The translations under genes were made by a program, and so were the position numbers. A DNA stretch of 64,000 nucleotides. Source: Phytoseiulus persimilis. Its lineage: Eukaryota > Arthropoda > Arachnida > Mesostigmata > Phytoseiidae. A model generated the notes under the pieces. That model saw only the letters and a list, made by a program, of their open reading frames with translations, was not told where the DNA came from and did no database searches. The stretch covers positions 31,616,745-31,680,744 of the forward strand of contig CM075102.1 in the NCBI GenBank assembly GCA_037576195.1, in the 5' to 3' direction. Below are positions 47,460 to 60,714 of this stretch, piece after piece. How positions within the stretch are numbered: position 1 is the first letter of the stretch; each line of letters starts with the position of its first letter.

Positions 47460-47956
47460 TTATCTCAAGTCACGAAAACGACTCGAGTAACCGTCAGGAC
47501 CGTCAAGAGGGAGCTTTTTCTCGTCTGAGAACAACACAGCGTACATGTCGCCTCTCCATCGGATGTGCCTCCTAGCAAAATCGAGTCGCTGTCCTCCGAG
47601 TGCCTTTGTCAGGCGCCGAAATTTTCCCAACTCTTCTAATTGCAAGTGGGATGCGTTACGGAGCACTTTTCTCACGTTCCTGGCTCTGGCCGTACCACGG
47701 GGGCCTTCGCAGTCAGTCTGGCGGGCAAGGAACTGTTTGAGGCGACTCGGAGAAGCGCTCTTCTCTCCCTCTCGATGATTTTGACCGGTCGCCCTGTGTC
47801 TTATCTCTTCCCATAATCATCGCGATCCTTCAGAGAATTCATGACAACTTTCCTGCTCCGCCTTACAGCCTCAGAAACACCGACCGTTACCTTCCTGTCC
47901 CTAGGTCACAAACTTGCGGTTTTCTCACTTTCCTTCAAATATTTGCCCCGCGCCAT
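47460..47956 (-). pseudogene. Tc1-like transposase, N-terminal two thirds, with in-frame stops
   Basis: From an ATG at 47956 one minus-strand frame reads MARGKYLKESEK, then GRPVKIIEREKSASPSRLKQ, NVRKVLRNASHLQLEEL, GQRLDFARRHIRW and VLFSDEKKLPLDGPDG. This is the order of Tc1/Tc3-type transposases (two HTH motifs, GRP hook, then FSDEKKF with the first catalytic Asp). Two stop codons interrupt the frame, one after ~16 codons and one near codon 50, and the C-terminal catalytic part is missing. Confidence 0.8.
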
Positions 47957-50900
47957 GGCGAAAATGGGAAGAATACAACGTGGGAGGGGTCATCGACGGA
48001 AGTATAGGCTGTCGAGCCGAACTCCGTCATCGCATCGCGTTTAAGCAAGGCTCTACAATGAGACTTACAAGTGTGCTATCATCACCGACCTCTGAACCCG
48101 TATTGTTTCGATTGACAACGCTCGCTTCAACTTGAGGCTTGATATTTGGACTCCGAACTCAGAATGAGGATACAAATCAGGTCTCACCTCTCGGTATCTG
48201 AAACCCACTTTCCCAAGATAATCCGCACGTTGGTTAACGGCCGTGTCGGACGCTCAGAGTTTCTACGGATATCAGAGAATTTGTGCGATCGGCAAAAAGT
48301 TACTCACCGCTAACTATGGTGACACGAATTCGGGGAGGCACAGCCAGGGGGACTCCCTCTGTTGACAAGTTCTGCACCTCTCTGACAGAAGAATCTACTC
48401 GACCTTCATTCGGGTCGCGGAGGCTAGGGATCAGAGGCCGCGGCCTCGTATGGGCCGTTCCCCACATCAGCATAGAGCAGTCCCGGAACTAGATCACTCA
48501 AGCTCATTTGGATCTGTCCTCCCTCGACGAAAGTCGGATGAAGGGTTCGTCTGTTCCTCTCGAACAGACAGCTTCCTAAATTCAGATGGAAGGAGATCGC
48601 CGCAGGTTATAGTCCGGAGAAACGGAGAACAGCATTTCGAAGCTTCACAATGGACTTCTCGACCCCGCTCGCGAGGAATCCGCGTCCGTGCCCACGTCCA
48701 ATGAGTCAGAAGTAAAACGTCTTCCGCCGCCGGAAGCGAACAGCAGTGAAGAATGTGAGCAGCGGTTCACACCGTCCGCTCATACCAGCGGCAAAAGTTT
48801 GAGCATCGGAAGAACCTGCTCTTCTGTGCAGAGAGGCGAAACGGCAGTCCAAGGAACAAATTATCGATCTTGAGCATTACAAACATGCGCCGGAGTTGGA
48901 ATGCCAAACGACATCGGCGATCTCCAAGCTGCATAAGGTCTCTTCATCTCTCTGCTCAATGAAAACAGTACATAAAATCATTGTTGGCGATCATAACGTA
49001 GCAATTCGCGATTTATTTACAAAAATAATCAGTATCTTCATCGGCATCAGTTGGGGTTCATATCAGTTGATGTTGTGGTTCTTCAATTTATTGAATACCG
49101 GCACCAAAACAGCTTGTTTGATAAACGAAGTATGTGCGACGCTGGTAAGAAGCCGATATCTAGCGTTTCTCTTTCCGAATATGCACATAGACGATCAGGA
49201 AGCGATTGAAAATGCACAAGACTGAATTCCCTGCCTCACACATTTTTTGGGATCTTTTCTCTGCATGGAATCATTATTCGTCAAGACAGTCTCGAAGAGA
49301 TCAGAAATTTCTGTGTCTCTTGCCAGCGTCGTATTTGAGCCGAAAAGATTCACGACAGATTTCTCGCTAAGACCATAATTGTTACAATCTCAACTGACTG
49401 AGAGCTTGAATTATCGTTTCAAGTTCACCTCCAGCGTTACTCAGTGTTCATTTCGCGTTTTACTGCGAGCTTGGCGTCCCATAACTGCGGACTAGACACT
49501 GCACCACGAATGTCCTGCTTTGGTCCTCCGCCGCGAGAACAGAGCTGTATCGATAATTACGTTTTATCTATGGCGATTTAGATCCGAACCGACAGCGCAA
49601 CGACGAAGCCAAGCTCGACCGAACTACAAGGCAGAGTGTTTGACATCACAAGGTCGGCGTCCTGGAGCTGCCTCGCTCTCGTCATTCCTTGTCGCACAAA
49701 ATGATCTCAGCCGCGCTTCTCGCAGCAGCCGCCGCGAACTTCTCAAGAATCGTCGGTTTGGTGTGTAACGATTTTCCCTAAGTCGCCCCTCTGGCTAGGC
49801 CAGAGGGAGACAACAGCGATGGGCAGTTTTTGTTCCGGTAACTGCCATTTGAAAGTATGATCAAGACTGTAACGTTTCCTTTGTCAAGTTTGACTGGCTC
49901 TGAGCGGTTGACGGTTCCTCGGAAATCAAGGAAACTCTTCCCCCATCAAGGTTTTCTGATACCGAAGGTGTAGGTAACCCCGTCAGCAAGTCCATTCGAG
50001 CTGTTGTCGATTGTTCCGCTCGATTCGGTTGCAGGAATAATTCAATACTTTTTCCCCCTTCCTTTGAACTTGCGATTCCAAGAAAAAACGAAGAATGGTC
50101 ACACAAACCGATCCACCATCAAGAGTAAACGAACAATCAACCGCACTTCAGATTCACAAGCTTCCCCTCTCACAACATTTTCTCAATCGAATCAAATTTT
50201 CCTCCCGATCTTTGAGTTTATGTACAGCGATGAAAAACCTATCTTGAACTCTGGATTCGAGTGGACGCCAACTTCCCCGAGATGGCGCGCAGGTCGTCAC
50301 TTCGACTCATCCTGCGGTCAATCTCTATACAGTTCTCTACGCTAGTATCCCCCTTTCGGAAGTCTCGGTCAGAACGATTGTCAGAGTCCGTCAAAGTGAC
50401 TCGATAGAGGTCGATGAGAGCTCTCCGACCCAGTAGATCAATCTCGTATCACTCACTTCAAATTGTGGAGGCCGTTCTAATGCCCACTCCGTTGATGATT
50501 CTTGAGAAAGCACCGAAAACGGAACGACCTCCGACTAGTTGGGGTAGACACTGACGCGACGATTCAGCACGTTTAGACGAGAACTGGTAAAAACTGTCAA
50601 GCACCGTGAAAGCACATCACTTAAGATCACAAAAGACATTCCAGTGCAGCTCGCCTGCGTTTCATCCATGTGTATTTCATCGCCAGCCTGTCTGCCTGCC
50701 TCCATCAGTTAGTTAGGTCCACCCTCTTCGCCTGGACCCAATTTCAGCCCCGCAGCTTCATTGTTGAAACTCATCCAGAGGTTCCCAAACTTTCTCGACA
50801 TCTGAGAGCTGCGCTGTTCACAGCGAAACGGGCAGGAACTTTGCTAGGACGAATGAGGTTGAATTAAATTACTTTCCACTTGATTCGACTCAAATGCACA

Positions 50901-51951
50901 AAGATTTGCCTCTGTGATTCGGCGTAGAACGATCCCTCCAGAACTCATTGCACTGACGCTCGCTACAGGAGCTTTTCCCGACTTGAAGGGACTTGGACCC
51001 CGATATCGCACTTGCGCTTTAATGATTGCACAAGAGAAGTTTAAGCTGCGCCGCAGCAATGAGCAGAATGTCGCGCAGTCCAAGCGCACTGCGATCTCTT
51101 CACGAGGGGTTTTTGTATATAGATAAACTAAATATATAGCTATGTATAGATTTATGTGATCCTGTATATATATAAATAGATATATCTTCCTTTTCTCTGT
51201 GTCTCAGAATGGTCCTCGACGGATGACATCAATTGTCCGCCGAGCGAACCAGTTGGTGGTGAACCCGCGTTCTGATGAGAATTAACGCCGACTTCCAACG
51301 AAAACTGCCCTCCCATCCTTCTTCTGCCCATAGGAATTTATTCATCTCCACAATGTTAGTTCTCCCACTCGTCTCTGAGTTTTCTCAGGGAATCAACGCT
51401 CTAGTTACAATACAGCTTCATCGAATGATGGGTTCGTATCATAGAGTGGATAGATGAAGGAGGAGTACCCCTTGAAAGGTTCAGCAGAGGACAGGTAGGT
51501 ACGCGGATAGAGAAGTCATTGATAACAGCTCTCCCGAGAAGGATTCAAATCGATTTTTTTTACAACATACACCCTGGATAGACCGCCAGGCAGAGCCGTT
51601 GACGTTTATACTCTTTATATACAAACAGTCAATTCTGCTAGCAACAGACAGTAAGTGTTTGCTGTTAGTTCAAGTAGTGTAGCGGTCAGTCCGGTCCGAG
51701 AGGAAGAACCCAGAGCTACGCAAAGCTCAGTAACGGATGGTCCCGAATCTAGCTCGGTTCACGATTTGCCTAACAATTCACATCAGTGTCCATCACAGGA
51801 AGATGAACCAGGTTGACAACCTATGTACACGGTAGCTTAAAGGCCTGTCGTCGGCAGTCGCAAACTTTTGTCCCAGTACACGAACAGGCAGAGGAATATA
51901 TGGTCGCGGATTGAAGCTTAATGGCGCATGATGAAACTTGGAGGTGATGAC
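47957..51951. other. spacer downstream of FoxO, no gene recognised
   Basis: Short frames on both strands show no family match. A 109-codon plus frame at 48896-49225 is unusually A/T-rich and may be repeat-derived. A small perfect hairpin (CTCTGGC/GCCAGAG) lies near 49.79-49.81 kb. The lower part probably includes the FoxO 3' UTR. Confidence 0.35.
51115..51190. repeat. AT-rich TATA/TAGA simple-sequence tract
   Basis: About 75 bp of degenerate TATATAGATA-type repeat in sequence that is otherwise mixed. Confidence 0.7.
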
Positions 51952-53535
51952 TCAATGAACCCAGGATCGAGGTCCCTGAGACGGTTGAAGATGGACTTGG
52001 TTTTGAACCGGAGCTGCGGATTCCGAGAAGTTGAAGTCTAAACTCCCATCAACGCTCAACTCGTGTTTGATTACCTGTTCGGGGATAAAGGAAACGCTGT
52101 TAGTCTCCGATTGACCCCAATTACGAGAGAAAACATCGAATCCGGTGGTTTTGAGTTGAGCTGGAGGCTTGCATATAGACACAGAGCCCCCATAATTGAA
52201 TATCGGCGAACGCCTACGATCGTCGTGATTCCCGATAGGGAAGATACAAGGTCAGCGAGACCAAATCTAGCTTGTCGTTAAGAGCCCGGAATGAACGTGA
52301 CTGGACGCATAGCTCACCTGGTCTACGTCACATTCGAGTCCCCCATGCAGCGTGTCCAGGCCATCAATGTTCAAGTCGGAGCAATCAGAAGCCAGAATAT
52401 GGCTTCGAAGTTGAGATGCGGTGCAGCCCAACGAAGCGGACACGGAAGGCTCTTGTTTCATTGGAAGATTCATGGGGACTACAGCAGGAATCAATGGAAG
52501 CAGTCCTCTGGGAGAACAAGGCATGGCGAGTTCTTGACTCTCCGGGATGGTTGGCGGAGGCTTCACTCCCGACGACAATCCGCCGTTGCAGTAGACGTCG
52601 CGGGCCTCCAGTTTCACGCGTCCGAGACTGGGCACGATATCAATGTTCATGGATCGGTGTGATTGATGCTCTTGGTAGAGAGGAGGTGAGACTGCGGATA
52701 GAGGAGTATGAGCGTCTAGATACCCTGTCTAGCGATGACCGAAGGCCACGTCCTGTTATCGACCTTCCATTCTGATTCAAACGTAATCCGAGGATTGCGA
52801 AATGGAGGCCTACCGTTGTAGTAAGACCCGTACGTGGTGTTCTGCTTCAGGGGCAAAGTATCGTTAAGATTCATCGCCTCGGCAATCGAGTCACACAACT
52901 TCATGTTGTCAACGTCCGTGGGATAAGCAGGAGGCGCCGCCTGTTGCCCGTACATGCTCACCTGTTGAACAATGTTCATCCGTGAGCTCGGGTCATCCAT
53001 TTCATCCGGAGGTGTGCTCGGGATACGGTTGATCTCAAAACATGGGTGTCTCGAACTACTTTCAATGTCTTACCATGTCATTGTTCCAGGAAACTGGCGA
53101 CAGAGGGGGTACCTGGTTATCCTGTTCGATTGCTGTGATGGGTGACAGTCGAGAGCAAGACGAAGCGTTGGAAGAAGCTCTTGGCCGAAAATCAGGACTG
53201 AGTTGGAACGTCACGGGGTTCCCGTTGCTGGCGCTGCCCGTTGAGTTCAAAACGGGAGAATCGGGGAACATATCGAGACCCTCGCTAATTGATGAACTCG
53301 GCGATGGCGTGATGTCGGGAGGCGCAACACCGTTCCGCATGGCCTCTAATTTCTTTTTCACCCGCCCGCGTTTCTTCTCCAGTTTTTGAGTCGTCTCCAT
53401 TGAGGCTGCTCTCCGGCGAGCTGCCTTGCCAGCAGGGGCGTCCTGATTGATCATCCACCAGGAACTTTTTCCGGCCCCCTCGTTCTGGACTCGCATGAAA
53501 CGATTGTGCAGCGACAGATTGTGACGGATGGAATT
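51952..53535 (-). CDS. foxo: FoxO transcription factor, 3' exons (5' end missing)
   Basis: Four minus-strand exons join in phase: 53535-53074, 53033-52814, 52691-52318 and 52074-51952 (392 residues to the stop). The first opens with [20 protein letters not shown] and [13 protein letters not shown], the second half of the forkhead domain. Next comes [11 protein letters not shown], which holds an RxRxxS Akt site overlapping the nuclear localisation signal, and then basic [12 protein letters not shown]. The C-terminus carries [20 protein letters not shown] and FNF, the acidic transactivation motif of FoxO proteins. FoxO is the nuclear effector restrained by insulin/Akt signalling. The splice before NSIRHN is where vertebrate FOXO genes also split the domain, so the first half must lie further upstream on the minus strand; I did not find it. 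Confidence 0.93.
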
Positions 53536-56500
53536 CTGAAACAGAGGGAAGGAATGGAATTATTCTGTTTTCGCTCGGGATCGGATCCAATCTCCAACAT
53601 CAAGGTGGAATCCGGCGCCGTAAACAAGGCATGATCCAATTCCACTCGGGTCAGTTAGATCCGCCCTCGTTCGTCCGCTAGGCAGTCTTCGGTTTCGCAA
53701 AACAGACAGATCTCGAATCAGACGAACCGGATGTGTTGAAATCCAAAGCAACAAGTCCGAATTGAACGAGCGAGTCAAACACTCGGGGAGCTGAGTGGCT
53801 CAACCGGAATCGTCCGAGATCAGCTTCGAGGTTCTCCCGATATCTAATTGGCGCGTGTTTCCGTTTCTGAATATGGGACTCCGTGCATTTGGTGCACGAC
53901 CGCGCACTGCTTGCATGCATGCACTCGGCGACGCGAGCGTTTGAGGGGTGTCAGTGATATTTCCTGAACAATGTGCCGCCGCCGCAAAGGTGGGACCGAG
54001 TAACTGAATGATTCGATAACGAGGAGCAGCCGGTCGGAACGAATGAACGATCGATCAACCGTTCCAGTTTGTTGCTCGTTGAGTCGACGAATTCCCTTCC
54101 AGCTTGATAGCGAGTAGCCAGCAGGCTCTTTTGCCAATCTCGCGTATGTCTCGTGCAGTCGTCCGCCGACAGCTTGATCCAATAGTCGGCTCATAGATTA
54201 GCCGTTCTGCTAACGGATTAGCGTAATTCGCTGAGGCTTTAGTATTAGGACGTGGAGTTGTTCGATCTTTCCGTTTTTCCCGGTGGTACCCTGCGCTCGA
54301 TCTGCCGCTTCTCCTCGCGTGTGGCTCAAAATTATCCACCCGAATCGAGTCAAGCTCAGCCCTGCCAACAACTTCATTCAATGCGATGAAGACGCTTGGC
54401 ATTTGTTCTTTCTGTATTGTCCCGGATGCCATTCCGACCGAGAGTTAATTGCATCTCAGGAGACTGCTCGGACGTTTTCCGGAGCTGCCGGCAGGCAAAG
54501 AGCTCGCGCAGGCGCACGACGAACTCGCCTCCGATCCGAGCGTCTGTTTCCGTTTGAATTCTTCTTCGTGAAAGGACTTCATGGAGACAGGTTCGTTGCT
54601 GGCGACGGATAGAAGTTTCGCAAACTCGGATGACCTTGTGCCACTTCATTCCAGACGATAGCGAGACAGGGGAGAGGGTACCTATTCACACTTCTACTCC
54701 AGACTTTAATGCCGTGCCTGACGTCTACTCCTTCCATGGTTCCTCTGTGCCCACCCGCCGTCGATGGTGATTCTTAGACCAATCGGAAGACTCTCGATTT
54801 CAAACGTATAAGATGATCACTGTGCAGAATTTTTTTCCTATAGCATCCAACGGAATCGCAAGGCTCGCCGTTTCCAAAGTCACCGGATGTCTCAGATGTA
54901 ATGGAATTTTTTGGACGCAAGACTGATCGTACAGCAGGCATTGGTCATATCGAAATTGACTTATTGCGCACGACAAGCAATCGAATCGGGAGAAATTGAA
55001 CGAGAAAATCCTGCCGCTGGAGGCCAATTGACCTCGTTCCAAGCGTTCATGGAAAGTTCCACTCCGAGCCTCAAGTACACGTAACCTGTTACGTTTCAGC
55101 TTATCGCGCAACGATTCATCTACACCGAGCACACTTCTAGACGGAGTAGCGCCATGCGGGAAGGAATTTCCACTGTGCAGAATTTACATACAATATCTCT
55201 GATGAGATTTTTCCCTCCCTCAAGATCTCTGGGACAGCTCCTCGGTCATCCAGTCCATCCGAGTGAGATTTCTCCGGACCGGCTCTCTCTCGAGAGAATA
55301 TTGTGCAGCCTGGAGCAACAAACGATCGCCGCCCAAAACTTAACGAGTCTCCTTCGGCAGGACCGGCAGCAGAACACCACCGATCAGTCCGAGACCGGAA
55401 GTTCGGCTGCTTTCGTCCTTTCTCCTGCGGTTTGAGTTCCCTGATTCAGGCCCACAGTATAGTTGGACATTCATCCGACTGGAAATTCGGGATGAACGAT
55501 CGCCGCTGTCCAACAAGTTTTCTGGCGGTAGAGAGAATAATCCCCGCAAGATGAGCGGAGAATCGCTGCGAATGACGTCAAGATGGCAAAGCCACCGAAT
55601 TGCTCGTAGAGGATGGAGTTGGTTGAGAAAAAGAAGCCCCGAGCCGTTTGCATGGCAGCAACTTGCCAAGGCCGAATCCTCCTCAATATCCGGACAGCAG
55701 AAGCAATAGAGGCCATGAGCGATCTAAATTTAGCAACTTATCAAATTCCCTCCGAGCATCCCTCGTGGCGTGCCTGGCTGGCTGCTTCCCCTTCTGAGCC
55801 GTCCACGCTCTGTCTCCAATTGAGGAACGACAACCGTTGGTGACTTGTTCTGGGCGCTGCTGAACGGAGTCACGGATGTTCTAAGACTTCACATTCGGAG
55901 GAAGTCTCATTATTCGCCGAACACTAATAACGACGAGCTACGGCGTAGGTCGTCTTTTCGCACGAAATAGGTCCGACTTCGAGCAGGGTGGGAGATCCGG
56001 AACTGTGTGTTCCCGACATAGCGACCACGATCGCACAAACATGAACCTGGTCAGGAGCGAAGAGTCAGCGCAATCCTCCCACGAGCAGGACGCCACAGGC
56101 GTCGGCGCTTGTATCGCCGAGATTGGAATTTCACTCTGCCGGCAAAGGAATAACGTTTCGTTCGACCAGCGCAAATATCCCGAGCTCCTCTCGAGCCCGT
56201 CGTGTGCGTTCCATTGAAGGCCGAGGACATCATGGCCTGAGGCTTTTGAGACCTGCAGCTCGCATGGTTACCTCACTTACTCACCCGGCCAACCCACAGT
56301 CAGCTCCGGCTAGCCACCGAGCCTTGAGGCCAAGGACGGCCATGCGCAAACACTCCACAAACATCCATCATGCCTCCTCTCGAAAAAAAGCCTCGTTCGC
56401 CCCTGCGCATCCTTCCGACATTCATTGATAGGAGCCCTTGTCGCACCCTTGTCCAGAGCTCCTGAAAACCTCGATCGACAAAGAGCTGTGCGATCATGTG

Positions 56501-59500
56501 CCTTGGCAAAGAGAGGAGTTACCGGATTGATTGAAGCACCGAGTGGGAGTGGATCAGATGACTGTGTTTGTCGGCGCGTCTGGAGTTGACACGCTCGGCG
56601 CGGGGCGTGACCGATGGATTTCTCTATCCAGAGAAACCGAGTATATCCTCCCCAGATGAAAACAGCCTGGACGCGAAATACAGGGGACGCGATCGCAGTT
56701 TCTATGGAAACCAAAAAGCTCCTTGACGTCATGGGAACTTGAAAGGAGTTGAGGGTCGTTCGTTGAGAGCGAAAGGTCTGCTCCCGCGCACACTTCGGCA
56801 GCCGAGCGAACGGCCTCCTCAGCGCTGAGGAGAAGTCAAGCCCGTGGACCTTTCGGAGCGCATTCTCCCCTAGTCCAGGACCGTCATGGCTTTAGTAGCG
56901 AGCCCAGTGTTGGGCCTCTCCGACAGCTACACGTCGCGGAGATGTCCCTTCATGCTGTGGATTCCGACACGATTGAGAAGCTCCAGAAATAAAGCGAACG
57001 CGAATGGAGCTGCTCCGGTTGCACGAAACGATAAACGAATCATTCAAACGAGAACATTCGACGCATCTCAGGGATCCGAGGAGGATCGAGGTGATCGAGA
57101 GGGTTCCTCTCCGCAAATATTTCCTGCGGGAGGTCTCCAGAGGCGCAGCGCCGCGAAGTGCTGCGAATGGGATCGAGACATCGCCTGAAGTGGGTCATTC
57201 CGCAATCTCGGGAGTCTAGGCGACGTAGTGACGTCGACGATGATGAACCGGATCCCAGATGAATTCGGAACGAAGATCGCTCCATCATCCGAACAGACAG
57301 CTTGTTCCGTCCCCAGAACACCTCGGCCATCGGTCGTCGATGAATATTTCAAGTTTTTCCTCGCCCGGAAACGTGCACTTCTGTTCTCCCGCTAGAAATT
57401 GACTTTTCATCTTTCGATTTGCTGCGAGTCGGGATTTCATCCGTTTCACGTCTGTTCGGGCCTATCCGTCATGGATCTCCCGATAAAAAGGCATGTACTT
57501 TTGACTTTCACCACGTTGCTTTATTCGCGTTTCGAACTCGCGGCGAGAGAAGTTCTTCGAATGATCACTGACTGTACGGCTCGTATACGCGTCGAGCGTA
57601 TTCAAGCTCCGCTGGAAGAGTTCGGAGTTTGCATGTGAAGAGCGCCGCTCGTGTTTCATCCGCCTGATGAATAACGGGCGATTCCGAGCACGCCAGCGTT
57701 GCAAGCGTGCATGAAGAGGGACCTCCCTCGCCGAGGTGTCTCCTCTCGTTTGTACTCGAAGTCTGCGCGCCACTCTTGCGTGTTCCTGACGTGTCGGTCG
57801 TGGCCGCGTGGCCTCGCCCGCTCATTCAATTCGTTCTCTATCTCTCCCGACCTTGTTCCATAGATCTTTACGCATCCACTCGCCCCGCCGCTATAACGAA
57901 ATACAGAACTATGAATGAAGCCGAGTGGAACTGAGTCTGTTGAGTTCAGTAGAGCAGCAGCATCCGATTCCCTACGTGACCAGCGTACAGCGGCCGGAGT
58001 CGAAAGCGGCACACGAGCGGAAATTTCGGAGTGACACTTCACGTTAGAGATCATAGAGAAGCCCGATCCTTTCAAGATGGTCCACCGTTCCGACCCGGGA
58101 GTACCAAATTGATCGAAGGCAAAGTCCAGCCAGAAAGCCGTAGCGAGACGTTCGTGGATTAAAAGGGGATTGCGCGCAAAGCTTCAGCGGAGAGAAGACG
58201 ACTGGCAGATATCAGCTCACCGAGAGCCACAGGAAACGTTTCCAGACCGTTTGGAACATCCCTCAATATTTTTGGTAGAGAGTACAAAGAGCTCTCAATG
58301 GAGCCGGGTGCATCGATCCTTTTCGAGCTTGCTTATCCGTGAGCCGAGAGAACTCGATTCAAAAACTGGAGCCACGGCTGCGCCCGAAGCACGTTAGTTC
58401 AGAATTGCATCGGCGCGGGACGATCGGGGAACCTCCATGCCCTGTCCGCTGAGTTCGAGATACATCCCTTCTCTGGATTCAGGTGCATTACAAGCCATTA
58501 TCGAGCGAACTCCGGCTGAATGAGTCGATCGTTGGGATTATGAAACTTCCTCCCATGATACTCCGCCACGAGCCAGACATCGGGTCCTGCCACGAGGAAA
58601 CTCGTTTTCAGCGAATATTTCTGGAGTGAGCCCAATGGATCCACGCCGAGGGAGAAGACCCTTGCCGGCGGCAGGGGCAACGCGCCGGTGCTGGAGTCCT
58701 GTGCGTTCAGCGGAGAAAGAGCCGGAGGAACTACGGCAAGTTCGCCTCGTCCTTGGCCTTGGACGTTGACCCGACAACCGTCAGCCAAGCGGACGAAGAG
58801 AGGGATGCTGAACGTCGGTCGCTCCCAACCCGACTCGTCGCCTGCGCCACCACCGCCAGCATGCCGTTCGGTCGTCGCCGTCAGATGAGCGGACACACAG
58901 ACAGGTTCGAACTACGACTGCCGTGCTCGGGCGCCGCCGTGCTAGTATCGAGTTCGTCGAGATGTTTCATTTTGGGGTCTCGTCTTTTTCTCCTCCAGTC
59001 GGCGCGCCCGCCTCCGATCATTCATGACTTGGTATCGAATCGCACCACTAGTTGCAATGTAGGGTTTCCTGTAGAGCTTCTACGGCCGCGGACTCGGCCA
59101 AAGTGAGCGGCCGTGCGAGAGAAATTCACAGATAGAGCTGATCGATGCAGTTTCGTTGTGTTCGGACAATCGGTTGAACCGGAGAAGGTCGAGGTCGACT
59201 TCCGCCGGGCCGAGCCGGGCCGAATCATAATTCTTCCCCACCTTGTGGGTGAATCACACAGGCATTTAAGGCCATGGGGGTTTCGGATCGGAGCCTCGGC
59301 TCGGTCGATCAAATAGAGCAGAGATTTGGCGGGAAATCGATCCGCAGGACCTTTCGTTGAGCTTTCGCCCTCCTCTGGTAAGGCCTACTGGAGGACCGGT
59401 CCTACGATGACGACACCGGCCGTAAAAGCAATAAAAGCTCCGAAGGGACCGAACGGATTGCAGGTCGGTTGCTCCCGTACTCGCCCGGCTGGACAACTAG

Positions 59501-60459
59501 TTGGACGAATGAATAGCTCGAAGCCGATTGTATGCTTTTATCCTCGGGAAAGAATCAGCGGCTCTTACGTCTTTCACATCGCAATTTCTCGACGTAACCC
59601 TCATCGACAGGAACTGAACTCGGCTTGGTCTTCAGTAATCGTTGCCTGCCCCGTGGACTTCCAGAGATATCCGTCACAGATAGCGCAGCCGCCCACTCGC
59701 ATCCCAGTAAAAGCCTCAGAGTCATACTACTACACCTTTCCCTCTTCAGCCCGAGGCTTGTTAGAGCCAGTCGCGGGAGAAGCTTTCCCTGATTCTAGCT
59801 CTGAACTACCCTCCCTCTCAATCCCGGAGAAGTTCCAGAGTTTCATCATCGAGAGGATGTGATCCTCCTCGGCTCAGACACTCGTCAGGGCGGTTCATCT
59901 CGAAGAGAGAAGAAGGGATCGCTGACTCGAAGAGACACTCCAGGATCGCATTGAAGATCCGTCGTTGTCCCGTAACAACGCAGGTTGGACGAGCCGCGTA
60001 GGATGAAGCACAGCGCAGTAGAGCAGATTCGGAGCCTCAGCATTCCGAGGCACGGCTACCAAGCAAGTGAAGACATTTGCCAAAAGCGCTTTCCTCGCCA
60101 ACGTTAACAGAGACGAGGCATCGGGTCCCCGCCCGGAGGGGACAACCCTCCGATCACAGTTGTGCTCGAGGGCAGCCGTCTCCTGTGAATGGTCACCCAC
60201 CCTAACGCCTCATTATGCTTTCTGCGACATTTCTCTACCTGCCGTTCAGAGAGTCGTTCAGGAGCGTAGATGACCCGCTTAGGTGGGTGTCATCTCTAAT
60301 CGGTCGAACCGTACGGCCGGCATGAGTCCGATTCGCCTGTGATCGATCGGCTCCGGAAAATGACGTTTTCATCGACTATTACGACACAACCCGTCTCCCG
60401 AACTCGGTTTCCCGAACAGTGGTTGGTGTAACAGCGGCGGGACGGCCGTAGGTTCGGAG
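53536..60459. other. probable FoxO intron or upstream sequence, no gene recognised
   Basis: If the missing forkhead exon lies beyond the window, all of this is intron. A minus-strand frame at 58.50-58.90 kb with a paired plus frame is GC-rich and unconvincing; it contains no forkhead motif. A plus-strand frame at 59326-59862 (178 codons) is unrecognised. Confidence 0.35.
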
Positions 60460-60714
60460 ATGGCGGCGCTCGTCGTCCGAGCGCGGTTTCATCATCGACT
60501 AAGGGCGTCAAACCCGTTTCTACCGGTTTCGAGGTTGCTGATGTCGACTGGCATCCGTTCCCAGCCATGTTTGGATGACGTGCTGGATTGGAGCGATCTG
60601 TTCGACGTAGCGCGGAGCTTACGCGATCTGGTATCGAGTATCCGTACATTTACGAGCTGCCGGAAGACGATTCTCGCAGAGATCATATCTCTTATTGAGG
60701 GCTTGGCCCGCTGA
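60460..60714 (+). CDS. short candidate open frame, 84 codons
   Basis: ATGGCGGCGCTC at 60460 overlaps a GATGGCGGC YY1-like core. The frame reads to LDWSDLFDVARSLRDLVSSI and ends ILAEIISLIEGLAR. The second half has an amphipathic-helix look. There is no family match; it could be chance in a GC-rich stretch. Confidence 0.25.
   Translation: MAALVVRARFHHRLRASNPFLPVSRLLMSTGIRSQPCLDDVLDWSDLFDVARSLRDLVSSIRTFTSCRKTILAEIISLIEGLAR

Noticed and set aside
58498..58896. GC-rich minus-strand frame as the missing first FoxO exon
   Set aside because: It contains none of the forkhead N-terminal motifs expected before NSIRHN, nor the N-terminal Akt-site motif.
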